A DNA stretch of 64,000 nucleotides from Vesta saturnalis (lineage: Eukaryota; Arthropoda; Insecta; Coleoptera; Lampyridae), in contig JARFJB010001603.1 of the NCBI GenBank assembly GCA_036346205.1, forward strand, positions 484,501 through 548,500, given 5' to 3'. Of this stretch, positions 11,427 to 22,953 are shown one piece after another (positions within the stretch are counted from its first letter, which is position 1; each line of letters begins with the position of its first letter). The notes beneath the pieces were generated by a model, which was given only the letters and a program-made list of their open reading frames with translations, searched no databases and had not been told where the DNA came from. A program made the position numbers and the translations under genes.

Positions 11427-12420
11427 GAACATGTTTTTGATAGGTATGAATGAAGTTTTCTTTGAGTGATGGTTATTTCTTTTCTACAAAAGATTTTGCA
11501 AGACTGTTCTACACTAATATCAATTGCAATTCAGGGTAAATTATTTTGGCTTTTACAGGGTGTTAATTTACGTAAAAAGTGTGGCTTTATAATAAAACGA
11601 CTGATACAATATCTTAAATTTATAATATTTTAATAATGTATTTTCACATTCGTGTTTCAATGTTATTTTTGTTTTTTTAATACTTCGCTTATATAATTTA
11701 ATTTTTAAATCTTCTGTATGTGTGTGTAGAATAATAATAGGAAAAAAGAGAGTGGTGGTTTATATTTAGTCACTAGCACTTTATATTATACCAGCACCAC
11801 CATGTTAAGTAGTTTCTGTATGGCTTCTGTTGTTATCAGCTTATACCAGTGAATGTTATTTACAACAGCCATTTTGATATTAAAAAATATGTGATTTTAG
11901 GTTTATAGGTTTGTAGATACAAGTTGATATGTCTATTTTAAGATTCTTTTCGTATTACGTTGAACTGTTTTGTAAAATGTGCTTAGAATGCTAAATATTA
12001 CTACATTTATATTTATTGTATTTCTCTAGTTAACTACTGTATTTATTATTTGTTAATTATTATATCTTATTCTTACTGAAACTAAATTATAACCTGTTTT
12101 TATATGTATTAAAATTTTGCAATATTATTGATAAGTAACTGTATGGTTAAATTATTCCATACTATCCAATTTAATAATATATTCTTTTAAACATGTAGTG
12201 TGAGTATTTCTGGGTACTTATAGTGCTGTACGATACAATTGTGTATGCTTCGGTGCTATTAAGCCTAGAATCAATTGCAATCATATTAAGTTTTTTGCAA
12301 TCGTTTTGGGTAAAATATATTTCGACCTATACTTGCACCAATAATGATGCTTTGTGGAACATACTGTTGAGAGAAGTTTGTAACAAGTTTTCAAGTCAAT
12401 AAAGTGGTGGAAATCCTACG
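11427..12420 (+). other. probable spastin 3' UTR
   Basis: AT-rich sequence without open frames or repeat signatures follows the spastin stop codon. An AATAAA signal at 12398-12403 (GTCAATAAAGTGG) is a plausible poly(A) site; earlier weaker sites are possible. Confidence 0.5.
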
Positions 12421-12544
12421 CGTGATAGAACTACAATGATTGTCCAGTGAGCTTGTTATAATTACTGTTGCATACGTACGTCAACTTAACCTCATCAACC
12501 AATGAAAGAATAAAAATTTTTAACCAATCACATTTCAATTAACT

Positions 12545-12568
12545 GATAAGTGTTAGATAACACTTATC
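12545..12568. repeat. short palindrome
   Basis: GATAAGTGTTA and TAACACTTATC are exact 11-base inverted arms with a GA spacer, in the region downstream of spastin. It could be a terminator-like or transposon-end hairpin; no partner end was seen. Confidence 0.7.
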
Positions 12569-12817
12569 GTTTTCGTGTACTCAAAAAAGGGCAGGTAACT
12601 ACGAGCCCTAACCACTATATGTTCGGACGGTATTAAAATCAAACAAATATATAAAATGTTTTATGATTTTTTTCAATTTTGTATATTTAGTACATTTAAT
12701 CATTTTATACAAACGATTGACTGAATACAAAATAAAATTGTCACATTTCCAAGTTAAAACAAGGTAAAAAACTGTGAAAATTGTTTAGTTGTTTTTTAAC
12801 AAAAAATGTCAATTATT

Positions 12818-12930
12818 TTAATATGGCGTAACATCCCCTCAAGCTTTGATTACGGCTTTTATACGCAAAGGCATTGTTGCCGCAAGATTTTGGCATTCTT
12901 CAGCGGAAAATGAGTCCCGAATTTTTTGAA
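12818..12930 (-). pseudogene. Tc1-like transposase C-terminus
   Basis: On -, the last ~35 codons read SAEECQNLAATMPLRIKAVI, then KA-stop-GDVTPY-stop. This is the typical end of Tc1-family transposases (NL..SMPRRI.AVIKAKG...Y). An in-frame TGA replaces a lysine near the end. The rest of the gene is absent. Confidence 0.7.
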
Positions 12931-12974
12931 GTTTGATCCGGAATAGTGTGTTGGGGATTATTCGAAGGCAGTTT

Positions 12975-13340
12975 CATTTCAAAGGGCAAAACATTAGTTT
13001 TTTCCAAAAATCATCTCAAATGGTCAGAAATGGCTTAAACCGTGTAAAAATGCAAAAAACAATTTCGAAATTTTTTTACCAAAGGGCCAAAAACATTTTC
13101 CCACAAAAATCGTCTCAAATGGTCAGAAATGGCCCAAGACGCGTAAAAATGCAAAAAAATCGAAATTTTTTAACAAAGGGCCAAAAAATGTTTTCGCCCA
13201 AAAAACGTCTGAATTGGTCAGAAATGGCTTAAAACGTGTAAAAATGTAAAAAAAATTCGAAAATTTTTGATCAGTGCCAAATTTTATTTTTCAAAAATTG
13301 TTTCAAATGGCCAGAAATGCATTAATACGCCTAATAAGAT
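12975..13340. repeat. tandem repeat, ~93-99 bp unit, about 3.7 copies
   Basis: The landmark GGTCAGAAATGGC recurs at 13022, 13121 and 13216, and diverged at about 13309. Each copy also has AAAGGGCCAAAAA and GTGTAAAAATG blocks. The + strand frame at 12933-13232 is only the translated repeat. Confidence 0.85.
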
Positions 13341-13357
13341 AAGATAAAAAAACTTCT

Positions 13358-13425
13358 TACATTATGCGTCTTGAACCCGAGACGCCGGGAAATCAACCAA
13401 ATGCGCTACCGGAGGAGTTCTCCAA
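13358..13425 (-). repeat. tRNA-like element (possible SINE head or tRNA pseudogene)
   Basis: Read on -, GGTAGCGCATTTGG resembles a tRNA A box. It is followed ~25 nt later by a T-arm-like hairpin GCGTCT-CGGGTTCA-AGACGC with a B-box-like GGGTTCAAGAC. The acceptor stem does not pair properly. A second perfect B-box word (GGTTCGAATCC on -) lies at about 13593-13603, so a tRNA-derived SINE fragment is possible. Confidence 0.3.
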
Positions 13426-14170
13426 CAAACGAAAAACTTGGTAGTACTCAATTCTAGGATGGTTCACTTAGTTGCCTACGTAAAGACGTGCCGGTTTGCT
13501 ACGTATTTATTTATACACTATAATAGTCGAAATCTGGATTTCCGCCATTTTGACGACTGATTTCGCTCAAAAATTCATCGTTCTGTCCACTCATGGATTC
13601 GAACCTGGGTACCAAACTTCATGACGATCAGATTATCTTTGTGGACGCTATCGCGATGGAACACGTACAGACAGACATACATTTTGAAACTTTCATGTTT
13701 GAACCTATTTTTCTTTCAACTTACAGTAAAGCAATTTTTAAGTATTGTAGCTCATTTTAAAGGAAATTTAATCCTCTTTAATAATATGCTGCGATCTACT
13801 TTCTATTATGCGATAATTCACAAAAACTAAAGTGCTGCGCTCGAAATTTCGCCGACCGATTACAACACCTCCCAATACTTTCGTATTTTGAGGTAAAAAT
13901 ATGTCAAAATCAAGTGACCACTGAGTATAATGTTTGAATATGTGGAACTTGCGTGGTGTGACTAGAAAGAAGCGGAAACTGATAAACAAAATAACGAAGA
14001 TTAAAGATATTGTTATGTAATTGAAGAAAATTAAAAGACAAAATGAGTGTTTCCTGTGGTGCAATTGGAATTATAAACTTTAATCAGATGTAGAAGGGGG
14101 TAAAAATGGTAATAGAGAGATATGTCTGGTCATTAGTATAACAACTCAAGTGCCTTTAGAAAAAATATTG
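13426..14170. other. non-coding DNA with a retroelement-like 3' tail motif
   Basis: No gene recognised. Around 13610-13680 the text CCAAACTTCATGACGATCAG followed by ACAGACAGACATAC resembles a phrase common near the 3' ends of insect non-LTR elements. A similar phrase occurs at 37135-37195. The frames at 13621-13830 (+) and 13768-14064 (-) show no motif. Confidence 0.35.
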
Positions 14171-15191
14171 TACGAGGGTCACTGCTCAAATTCGTGGAAA
14201 ATGTAAAAAATGCACACATGTTACGTAAAAAATAAGACCCATACACTTTTGCATTCGGTAAAACAAACCTTCAAAACATTTTTGCCACTCTGAGCGAGGT
14301 ACCTCCAAAACAAGTACTTTAAAAGCTTCAACGAACCTCTTCAGGTGATGAAAAACGCTTACCATGCATTTTATTTTTGTTGTTTTTGAACAAGTCATTG
14401 GGAGACAGATCAGGCGAATATGGGCAATGCATCATTAATTTGTAATTTTGACTAGTCAAAAATTCTGTAGTTTGTCGTACTGTGTGCGCACTTACATTGT
14501 CATGATGCAGAATAATTCGCTTACTTATTTTGCTAACTTATATTTGTTTTTCTAATTTCACCGATCACCTAGGAGAGACAAATTGAAGTATACCAATCAG
14601 CAGTTTTTTCCGAAAAAACAAGCGACCATTTGTTTTGAAACGCTTCGCGAGTGCGAGTTTATTGTGAGGAATCCAACGAGTACAAAGCTTCCTGACATTT
14701 AAATGTTTTTTCAAATTGGTATGTATTTGTTTCGCCGCAATGCCTAAGGATGCCTGTATCTTAGTGTATGTTGCATGTCGATCTGATAAAATCATTTCAT
14801 GCACAGCATCAATATTCTTTGCGATAACAGAAGTGCATGATCGACACTCGCGAAAATCGTGATCAAAAGTAGATCTTCCACGTTTGAATTCCGCACTGCA
14901 TTTGTAGACCATGGTTTTGGACGGCACTTCATCACGAAAGGACAACTTTAGTTTATCCACACATTGATGTGGCGTTAACCCGCATAGAAAGACAAAAAAT
15001 CATCACGATTCGAAATATCTGTTTTCACAAACTTACTACTTTTAAAATTTTTCCGAAATGAAACTACTCTGTTTACAATCAAACTGTTAGTTGTAATAAT
15101 GATATAAAATGTTAAAATTTACGATTATGGCAATCGCCGAACCTTAGCATTGCAAGTACTTGATTCGCGAACTTTATCACTGATCCTCGTA
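14171..15191 (-). mobile_element. mariner element with both TIRs, catalytic core partly deleted
   Basis: The ends match: TACGAGGGTCACTGCTCAAA at 14171 and, on -, TACGAGGATCAGTGATAAAG from 15191, flanked by TA. On - the N-terminal HTH region (14960-14600: MDKLKLSFRDEVPSKTMVYK, KRGRSTFDHDFRE, MILSDRHATYTKI) is typical of mariner transposases. The sequence then jumps to the C-terminal half, with HHDNVSAHTVRQTTEFL (second catalytic D), CPYSPDLSPNDLF (third D) and LEVPRSEWQKCF. The first catalytic Asp region is deleted and the frame is broken. It is a ~1.0-kb inactive derivative. Confidence 0.88.
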
Positions 15192-15990
15192 TGTAGGATT
15201 AAATATATTTAAGAAATGGTAAATTTGATTGGAGGATGCTGTGATAATCTTTTAATAAAATTTTTAGTTTAAGAATGGTTTAAGTATATACCTATAAAGG
15301 CTAATTTACGCACCATTTAAGGTTTAATATTTACGATTTAACATTTACTTATAGTTTAAAGATTAAAAGGGGATATATGGTAAGGTATGCAAGAGACTTT
15401 ATTAAACATTTAAAATTTAACATTTAAGATTTAATATGGTTTAACCTTAACTTGTTAAATCTAAAATATTAAATGAAAACCGGTGTACACAGTCGTAGTA
15501 ATTAATCTCTGTTTAATTGGAATGTTCCTTTTCTAAATATTAAATATTCTATAAACCGCTCACTAAAATATTGTCATAAATATTAATTTAAATACTTATT
15601 ACATTTTAAATCCTAAATGATGCAAAAACCAGCCTTAACACGCGAAGATCTTGTTAGAAAATTAACAAAAATTGTTTGGCGTTAATATATTTCGGGCTTG
15701 CAGAAGGCACCAAGAAAGATTAGCTAAAAAGGATGTCTACTTAGGACATAAAAAGTATGATAATAAATTCTGGGACATTAGAGTCAAGAAGTTAGAAAAG
15801 CAAATTTTAGCGCATACCCTGTTGGTTTAGTGTAGATTCACGCGAAAACTTTAAAGCAATCTGTAAACCAAATAGTATTTCACAACAATTATAGCATTAA
15901 GATTTTGAAACCTATCCCTACTTTGTTTTTTTTTAATTATGTAAATTAAAAATATGGATTATCGATTAGTAAAATTTTCCTTATTTAGTT
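15192..15990. other. AT-rich DNA, one short unassigned open stretch
   Basis: The first 450 bp are rich in ATTTAA-type words. At 15683-15832 (+) an open stretch reads VNIFRACRRHQERLAKKDVY and continues to a stop at 15830; its composition looks coding but I do not recognise it. Confidence 0.35.
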
Positions 15991-15993
15991 TAT

Positions 15994-16720
15994 ACAGGGT
16001 GTGCAAATAGTATCGCACCAAATGGGATTATGTAGAAACGCTTAGACATTAGATTTGACCTTTGATGGGGTTAAATGATACATAAATACCTATATTTTGA
16101 TATGAGTTTCATTTGTTTTGTGCGACTGGTGTTTGTCAGAGGCAGCCATCTTGAATTTTTTTAAATGGCAACCTAGGTTGAGTTTGGTGTCATTTGGATT
16201 TAGAAATACAGTACGGTGTATCATAAGCTTGTTCTAAAATAACGAAGAAAATTAAAATATTAGGCAAATAGTTCAAGTGAATAAAACAAAAGAATTGAAC
16301 AAGAAAATTGAGTTACTTAATTGATGAAAATCACAATAACTGCTCAAATTGTTGTCCATTCACTTCTTGACAATATCTAAGTCTATCAACAAAAGCACCC
16401 AATGCATTCTGCAGATATGCCGGAGGAATGTTTGTGATCGCAATTCTAATTCGAGCTTCTAATTCGTCTAATGTTATTGGCCTATTAAATAGATAAATAA
16501 ACACACTTATTTCCACAGAAAGTAAACGGTATTTTACATGTGACTCTACATGAGAAAAACAAGCTTATAATAAATCGTGTTGTAGTATTCACTATCAGTT
16601 CGAATTCTTCTTGGGAAAGCAGCTGCATACAGTCTATCAGCCTCACTCGCATTTCCTTGGGCAACACCATAATAATAATGAATATCGGCATATTCTTCAT
16701 TTGAAAACATGACTCAGGAA
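15994..16720 (-). mobile_element. Tc1/mariner-superfamily element, miniaturised transposase (DUF4817 type)
   Basis: A TATACAGGGTGTGC terminus lies at 15991. On -, 16710-16550 encodes the N-terminal DUF4817-like part (EEYADIHYYYGVAQGNASEA then FPRRIRTDS). 16516-16331 encodes the C-terminal end (RPITLDELEARIRIA, LGAFVDRLRYCQEVNGQQFE, QLL-stop). The whole DDE core between them is gone, so this is a non-autonomous deletion derivative. The other terminus was not found; it should lie between 16720 and 17470. Confidence 0.75.
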
Positions 16721-16959
16721 GGAAAACACGAATAAGAACAATAATAATAACAAGAACAAGAACGACTCAAAAACTAAATTACAATATCACTACAACAGAA
16801 AGAACTCTTATTGAAATCAGCAAAACTGCAATAGCAAACAAATTTTGACAACTAACTTACTAATGTCAAGTCGTTGCTACGGTGATGAAAAGATATCAGT
16901 AAAGGAGACGTATTTCTTGCCGTAAATGTACAGATTGATTGAAAAGTGAGGGACAAATC

Positions 16960-17470
16960 GTCAATTCTCATCTACTCTACCATATTTTTAAAGGTAATTT
17001 TATGCTCTAAAAGCTTTTCCTGAGGTGTATTCCTGTAACAATTCAGTAATTAGTACGTCAACCATAAGTTTTTTTCTTATCGTTGTGAAGCTTATGAAAA
17101 AAGGAAGTTTTTCCTTTATCGGCCATGTATCAAATCCATCTCTATTGGAAAAATATTCCTCTTGGAAATTTGTCTTGGGATTTGAAAAAAAATCATTTCT
17201 GAATTCATTATGTCATTAAAAATGTTGAATGATGAGTTTGTCTCGAATGAATTCAATATTCTTTAAGGCTATTTCATCTTCTACAAATTTCTCCTAATGT
17301 GTTTTCTTGTAACTCTTCTAGTTTGGAAGATACAGCGTGATTTAAAAAATAAGCCCATGAAATAGAAAAAATTAGAAAACATTAGAGACACACCCTGTAT
17401 TAACAATTTTTTGTTCCTTTTGGCCAGAGGAATCAGCTGTTTTCGTTTTATATCGAGTTTGTCACCCTGA
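16960..17470. other. unassigned DNA ending in a reversed TIR
   Basis: No coding motif recognised. ACACCCTGTAT at 17389 and GTCACCCTGATAT at 17461 look like outward-facing right-hand ends of ACAGGGTG-type elements, just before the (TA)n tract. The left partners are unclear. Confidence 0.4.
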
Positions 17471-17592
<122 letters not shown>

Positions 17593-19125
17593 ACAGGGTG
17601 TCCCAAGGATTTGGGGGTGGAAGGTTACGCCTATAAAGTTGATTTAAACAAAAATCTTATAACAGATTATTGTAGTTAACAATGAGAAGCATCTTGTAAG
17701 AATATTTTTGTATATACAGGATGGTCCATTTTCGAGCACTACACTAAACTTGTATTTTTTTAATAGAACACCCCATGTACTTTTATATATTTGATTCTGA
17801 GCAAAATGATATAAGGTACTATGGATCTACGACTAACGCTTCCTAAGTTATTTACATTTTTATTTAAAAAATTAGGCAATTAAATAGGCTCCTGTTCCGC
17901 CATCTTGATAGATACCGGAGTGCAATTTTAGGATTTGTTTTTCAAATGTGTAGTTTTAACTTCTACATTCAGATTGCAGACTCTTTTCTCTACATATACA
18001 GGATGGTCTATACTGCTTAAAGTTATTTTTCTAATTTTTTATAAATGGCACACCCTGCATTTTATTACAGATTTGAATAACATTTTTACGACCTTTCAAT
18101 AGATACTCAGTGTGTACTACCTATTTCTAAGTGTTTTGAATTATTGAATGATGAAGTTGAAAATTGTAAAATTTTGTTACTTTTTTTGAATTTGCCACAA
18201 TAGGACCCATAAAATAAATTAAGACAATGTCATAATTCACAGAAAAACAAAATGAAACAATGCTAATTGAAATAAAGCTGTGAAGGTGTAGGTTTTGTGA
18301 CACAATACAACATTTTGGACTATAAAAGAGCAACCCTTATTCACTCAGAATAGCATAACTATAAACTTTAAAATGGAATTAAAGAACAATATGAATTACA
18401 AATTTTATATTAAATGTTGAAAAATGGTTCCATTTGCAGCAATGCACAGTCTCAACCGCCCAGTAAAGGTTGCTTTGACGTTTTGAAGGGCGTTTCTTCG
18501 AATACCTCGAAAAGCCTCACCATTTCAATGTTTCATATTGGCCGGTGTAGTAGGCAAATTCCTATATACCTCCTGTTTCACATATACCCACAGAAACAAA
18601 AGTGTAGGGGAGTGAGGTCGCGTGATTTCGCTGGCCAGGCAATGGGACCACCGCGACCTATCCTGAGATCTTCGCGCCAATTTTCTCAAAACCGATGTAC
18701 TCGATTATGGTAGTGCAGCAGGGCCAAACGTAAAATGAGCTAGTACGTCGATTTAGCGATAGTGAAAAACAAGTAGATTGCATAACCTTCTATACTTTCA
18801 ATGCATATGTATGTTGGAAGGTAAAGAGAGTAACAAAATTTTACAATTTTCAACTTGATCACTAAATAATTCAAAAACACTTAGGAATAGGTAGTACAAA
18901 GTGAGTATCTACTGAAAACTCGTAAAAAATGCTATTCAAATCTGTAATAAAATACAGGGTGTTCCATTAAAAAAAACAAGTTTAGTGTAGTGGTCGAAAA
19001 TGGGTCATCCTGTATGTACAAAAATATTTGTATAAGATGCTCCTCGTTGTTGACTACAATAATCTGTTATAAGATTTTTTAAAATCAACAGTATAGACGT
19101 AATCTTCCACCCGCAGATCCTTGGA

Positions 19126-19128
<3 letters not shown>
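17593..19128 (-). mobile_element. element A: long-TIR Tc1/mariner-superfamily element
   Basis: The left arm starts ACAGGGTGTCCCAAGGATTT. The right arm (reversed, ending near 19120 in GATCCTTGGACTTA) is its inverted copy. Arms of ~190 bp match, then match again at 18040-18185 versus 18825-18960; the left arm has ~260 bp extra in between. Inside, on -, 18730-18420 is a decayed transposase C-terminal half (GGPIAWPAKSRDLTPLHF resembling the third catalytic-residue region, then FCGYM). Frames are broken by stops and the N-terminal half is missing. Confidence 0.8.

Positions 19129-19164
<36 letters not shown>
19129..19164. repeat. (TA)n microsatellite between elements A and B
   Basis: Pure TA dinucleotides directly joining two TA-targeting elements; likely expanded target-site TA. 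Confidence 0.95.
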
Positions 19165-19168
<4 letters not shown>

Positions 19169-20261
19169 GGTGTCCAGAAAGGTGTGGTCAAAACTGCTAG
19201 GACGTATAGAGAGGGTCAAAATAACCCTAGTCTTCATTTGAATTTTTTTTCCTATCTGTCTTCGTTATGTAGTTATCACTTATCGGCCTTCAAAGTCAGA
19301 AGTTAAAAATTGAATTTCAATGATAATTCTTAAACCGCTTCTTTCATTACTATGAAATGTAGACACCCTAACTACCTCATAGAAAGGCATTTTTTGATAC
19401 TTAACTGGAATCCATTGTACCTTTATACAGGTAAAGTCAAAATTAAGTTTCGAACGGTTTCGAAAATACTATTTTATTTAAAATTTCTAAATAGAAAAAC
19501 AATCTGTAAACATTTTGTAAGTGACGTTTCTCTGTTGTTATGGAAATTACTGTCATTGTTGATTGTTGATATAAATCGGTTAATAAAAATTGAAAAAAGT
19601 TAATACCGCTAAAACTGTAGTAGAGATATGAAGGCATTTACTAACGAGGTGTGTGCAGACATGCATTTTATGTATGGTTTGTCAGAAGGAGATGCTTCTT
19701 TAGCAGTTCGACTTTATGCCAATCGCTTTCGCAATAGGAGGCTCCCAAATCGTAGAACTTCTATAAGACTTCATAGGAATTTACGAGAAACAGATACTTG
19801 ATGAAATTAAGCTCTATCACAATTAAATCTCCCTTACTTTAGAATGTGCTTCGCTAAAATGCATTTTTCTCGAAAACGGTAAGAGATATCGATTTCGCAC
19901 AAGAGTACCTTTTTTGTTGCTAAATGATAGGGGAATGAAACTACTATAGTAAAATTCCAAAATTGTCAGTACTGTCAAAAATTGTGTTAATTTAGAATCT
20001 TAATTTTGGCTTTACCTGTACAATAAAGGTACAATGAATTCCAGTTAAGTGTCAAAATTTCCTTTCTGTGAGGTAGTTAGGGTGTCTAGATTTCAAGGTA
20101 ATGAAAGAAGCGGTTTAAAAATTATCTTTGAAATTCAATTTTTAACTTCTGAGTTTGAAGGCCGATAACTCCATAACGAAGACAGATAGGAGAAAAATTC
20201 AAATGAAGACTTTGGTTATTTTGAGCCCCTCTCTACGTACTAGCAGTTTTGATAATTTTAA

Positions 20262-20262
<1 letters not shown>
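19165..20262 (+). mobile_element. element B: long-TIR non-autonomous Tc1/mariner-superfamily element
   Basis: Left end ACAGGGTGTCCAGAAAGGTG. The ~270-bp arm (AAAACTGCTAGGACGTA..., GAAGCGG... landmarks) is inverted at about 19990-20262. The right terminus has lost its outer ACAGGGTG and merges into (TA)n. The only coding part is the short N-terminal domain listed separately. The arms are unusually long for Tc1/mariner elements. Confidence 0.85.
19628..19801 (+). CDS. DUF4817-like N-terminal fragment of a transposase (57 aa)
   Basis: The open frame has ATG at 19628 and TGA at 19799-19801. It contains ADMHFMYGLSEGDASLAVRL, then YANRFRNRRLPNRRTS and LHRNLRETD. This is the helix-turn-helix DUF4817 motif (a YG..G.A..A...Y...FP.R..P..RTF...L.RETG pattern) seen in the other elements here. 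The rest of the transposase, including the DDE core, is absent. It could make a DNA-binding peptide only; expression is unknown. Confidence 0.7.
   Translation: MKAFTNEVCADMHFMYGLSEGDASLAVRLYANRFRNRRLPNRRTSIRLHRNLRETDT

Positions 20263-20307
<45 letters not shown>
20262..20307. repeat. (TA)n microsatellite between elements B and C
   Basis: TA tract of about 45 bp directly abutting the ACAGGGTGTCCC terminus at 20308. Confidence 0.95.
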
Positions 20308-20311
<4 letters not shown>

Positions 20312-22950
20312 GGTGTCCCAATAGTGCGTATTCGGTCAATAGCTCCTTAGCCATTAAACTTAGAAGATAAGTTTAAATACAAAAGTTGTGTATTTTTATA
20401 AGCTGCATAATCTAAAAATAGTTTGGTTTCTACAGGGTGTAATATAAAAGCGGCACAATATAGAACTTTTGATTTTTTAATAGAACACCCTATATATTAT
20501 TTTATTTTTCGATTCTTCTTATAATTTGACATCTTTTTTATAAGAATTACTTACAAGCTAAATCTTACAGTTTTTGAGATATTTGCAAAGTTAACTAAAA
20601 ACTGACATTTTTATGTAGTTATTCAAGTAGGCGTATCTCAGTTATTTTTAAAGATAAAAAAATAATCTTTGGTATTGAATTTACTCATATATGAGCTTAC
20701 TTTAATCTATTGTCAAAATTGGATTTCAATATACACGGTGATCACAAAAATTAATTCAACAACATAAATTTGAAAATGCTATATTTTCATTTTTTTAAAT
20801 AGAACACCCTATATTTTTTGAATGCCTTGTCTTCGTCTATTAATCGGCTTTCATTTCTATTAAATATGTTCTATACCTATCTCTAATAGTTTCGGAGATA
20901 GTTAAGTTTGTTCAATTTTTTTCGTTGATAACACTGAGGAAGAGTAAAATTAGTCGGTCAAAGCAGCTATGAATACATAAGAAACCAAAAAACATATTAA
21001 CTGAAATACAAACACTTAAAATTACAATAAATGACCACCATTTTGTTGTTGGTAAACATGAAGTCTTTGAATAAACGGGTGATCACAAAAATTAATGCAA
21101 CAACGTAAATTTGGGAATGCTATATCTTCATTTCTTTAAATAGCACACCCTATATTTTTTAACGCCTTATCTTCTTCTATTAGTCCGCTTTAATTTCTAT
21201 TAAATATGTTCTATACCTATCTCTGATAGTTTCGGAGATATTTAAGTTTGTTCAATTTTTTTCGTTGATAACACTGAAGAAGAGTAACATTAGTCGGTCA
21301 AAGCAAGCTGTGGATACATAAGAAACTAAAAAATATTAACTGAAATACATAAATTGTAATTATAATAAATATTGTATGAAACCAACATTTTTAAGAGATA
21401 TTTGAGATGTTTTTAAACGATTCGTCGTAAAATTAAACAATTTAATCAAAAGAGTGTAAAACAAAAGATGAACGAAAACAAATGAAAAAATCAAACTTGT
21501 CAAACAGTACTAATATTTGTGTAGTATTGTATACTTACTTCCTAAATTACAAAATGAATTTTTCGAAAGAAGAACTTGTTAATATGATTTACGTCCTTGG
21601 TGAAAGCGATAAAAATTGTCTTTTAGCTCATCGAATTTATAAGCAAAAATTTCCAAATGCACGACACTCGCAAGTTTCAGCATTTGCAAGATTGAAAGAG
21701 CGTTTCGAGCAAACAGGCAGTATTCATTACGAAGAGAATTTAGAACGAGATACAATTGGAATTAGAAGTTGGAGTTTCAAAAACATCAGTTAATAGAATT
21801 ATAAAAAAATATAAATATCATCCATACCATATCCAACTTGCGCAAGAATTAGACGAAGATGACTTCGTTAAAAGATTAAATTTTTGCAATTGGGCCATAA
21901 ATAAAAATTTAGATAAACCCAACTATTTTAGTACGATCTTATTTGCTGATGAAGCTACTTTCCACAAAAATGGATACGTTAATAGACATAATTTCCATTA
22001 TTACGATACTGAGAATCCCAGATTTGTAATTCCTGTTGATCATCAACACCGCTGATCACTTAATGTTTGGGCCGGAATTATTGGGGAAAGAATTATAGGA
22101 CCATATTTTTTTGAAAACACGGTCAATGGAGATTCATTTTTTAACTTCTTAGAGAAATATGGCAGCAATTACATGGCGCTCCTCCGCAGTCTATCAAACT
22201 CCTCCAACGACTGTAGATGATATGAAGGCAAGAAATATAATTGTTTCCACGTTACGAAAAGTAAATTAGTCGTTTATTCAAAGACTTCATGTTTGCCAGC
22301 AACAAAATGGTGGTCACATTGAACATTTATTATAATTTTAAGTGTTTGTATTTCATTTAATATGTTTTTTAGTTTCTTATGTATTCATAGCTTGCTTTGA
22401 CCGACTAATGTTACTCTTCTTCAGTGTTATCAACGAAAAAAATTGAACAAACTTAAATATCTCCGAAACTATTAGAGATAGGTATAGAACATATTTAACA
22501 GAAATGAAAGCCGACTAATAGACGAAGACAGGGCATTAAAAAAATATAGGGTGTGCCATTTAAAAAAATGAAGATATAGCATTTTCAAATTTATGTTATT
22601 GAATTAATTTTTGTGATCACTCTGTATATTGAAATCCAATTTTGACAATAGATTAAAGTAAGCTCGTGTATGAAAAAATTCTATACCAAAGATTATTTTT
22701 TATCTTTAAAATAACTGAGATACCCTACTTGAATTACTACATAAAAATGTCAGTTTTAGTTAACTTTGCAAATATCTCAAAACTGTAAGATTTAGCTTGT
22801 AAGTAATTCTTATAAAAAGATGTCAAATTATAAGAAGAATCGAAAAATAAAATAATATATAGGGTGTTCTATTAAAAAATCAAAAGTTCTATATTGTGCC
22901 GCTTTTATATTACACCCTGTAGAAACCAAACTATTTTTAGATTATGCAGA
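20308..22950 (+). mobile_element. element C: nested long-TIR element with transposase
   Basis: Starts ACAGGGTGTCCCAATAG. From TGCATAATCTAAAAATAG (20405) to about 21075 the left side is the inverted copy of 22272-22947, a ~680-bp arm. Within it, a second set of ends (ACACGGTGATCAC at 20733, ACGGGTGATCAC at 21075 and, inverted, GTGATCACTCTGTAT at 22613) marks an inner element. 20733-21074 is an inverted copy of the inner element's 3' end, including its C-terminal codons. 21075-21360 is the proper 5' end. So the inner transposon is 21075-22627, flanked on the left by an inverted duplicate of its own tail. Confidence 0.8.
21555..22330 (+). pseudogene. Tc1/mariner-superfamily transposase of element C (frameshifted)
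   Basis: The start is probably the Met at 21555 (MNFSKEELVNMIYVLGESDK), giving the DUF4817-like N-terminus, then NARHSQVSAFARLKERFEQT. A frameshift occurs near 21750. The second frame has an HTH (GVSKTSVNRIIKKYKYHPYH) and the first catalytic Asp box (STILFADEATFHKNG), then RHNFHYYDTENP. A stop follows at 22053, then SLNVWAGIIGERIIGPYFF in frame. The middle with the second and third acidic residues is deleted. The C-terminus at 22272-22330 reads FIQRLHVCQQQNGGHIEHLL-stop, the hallmark family end. Confidence 0.8.
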
Positions 22951-22953
22951 TAT

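Noticed and set aside
12933..13232. 99-codon + strand frame
   Set aside because: It is a tandem repeat whose period happens to keep the frame open; the same motif repeats in the protein.
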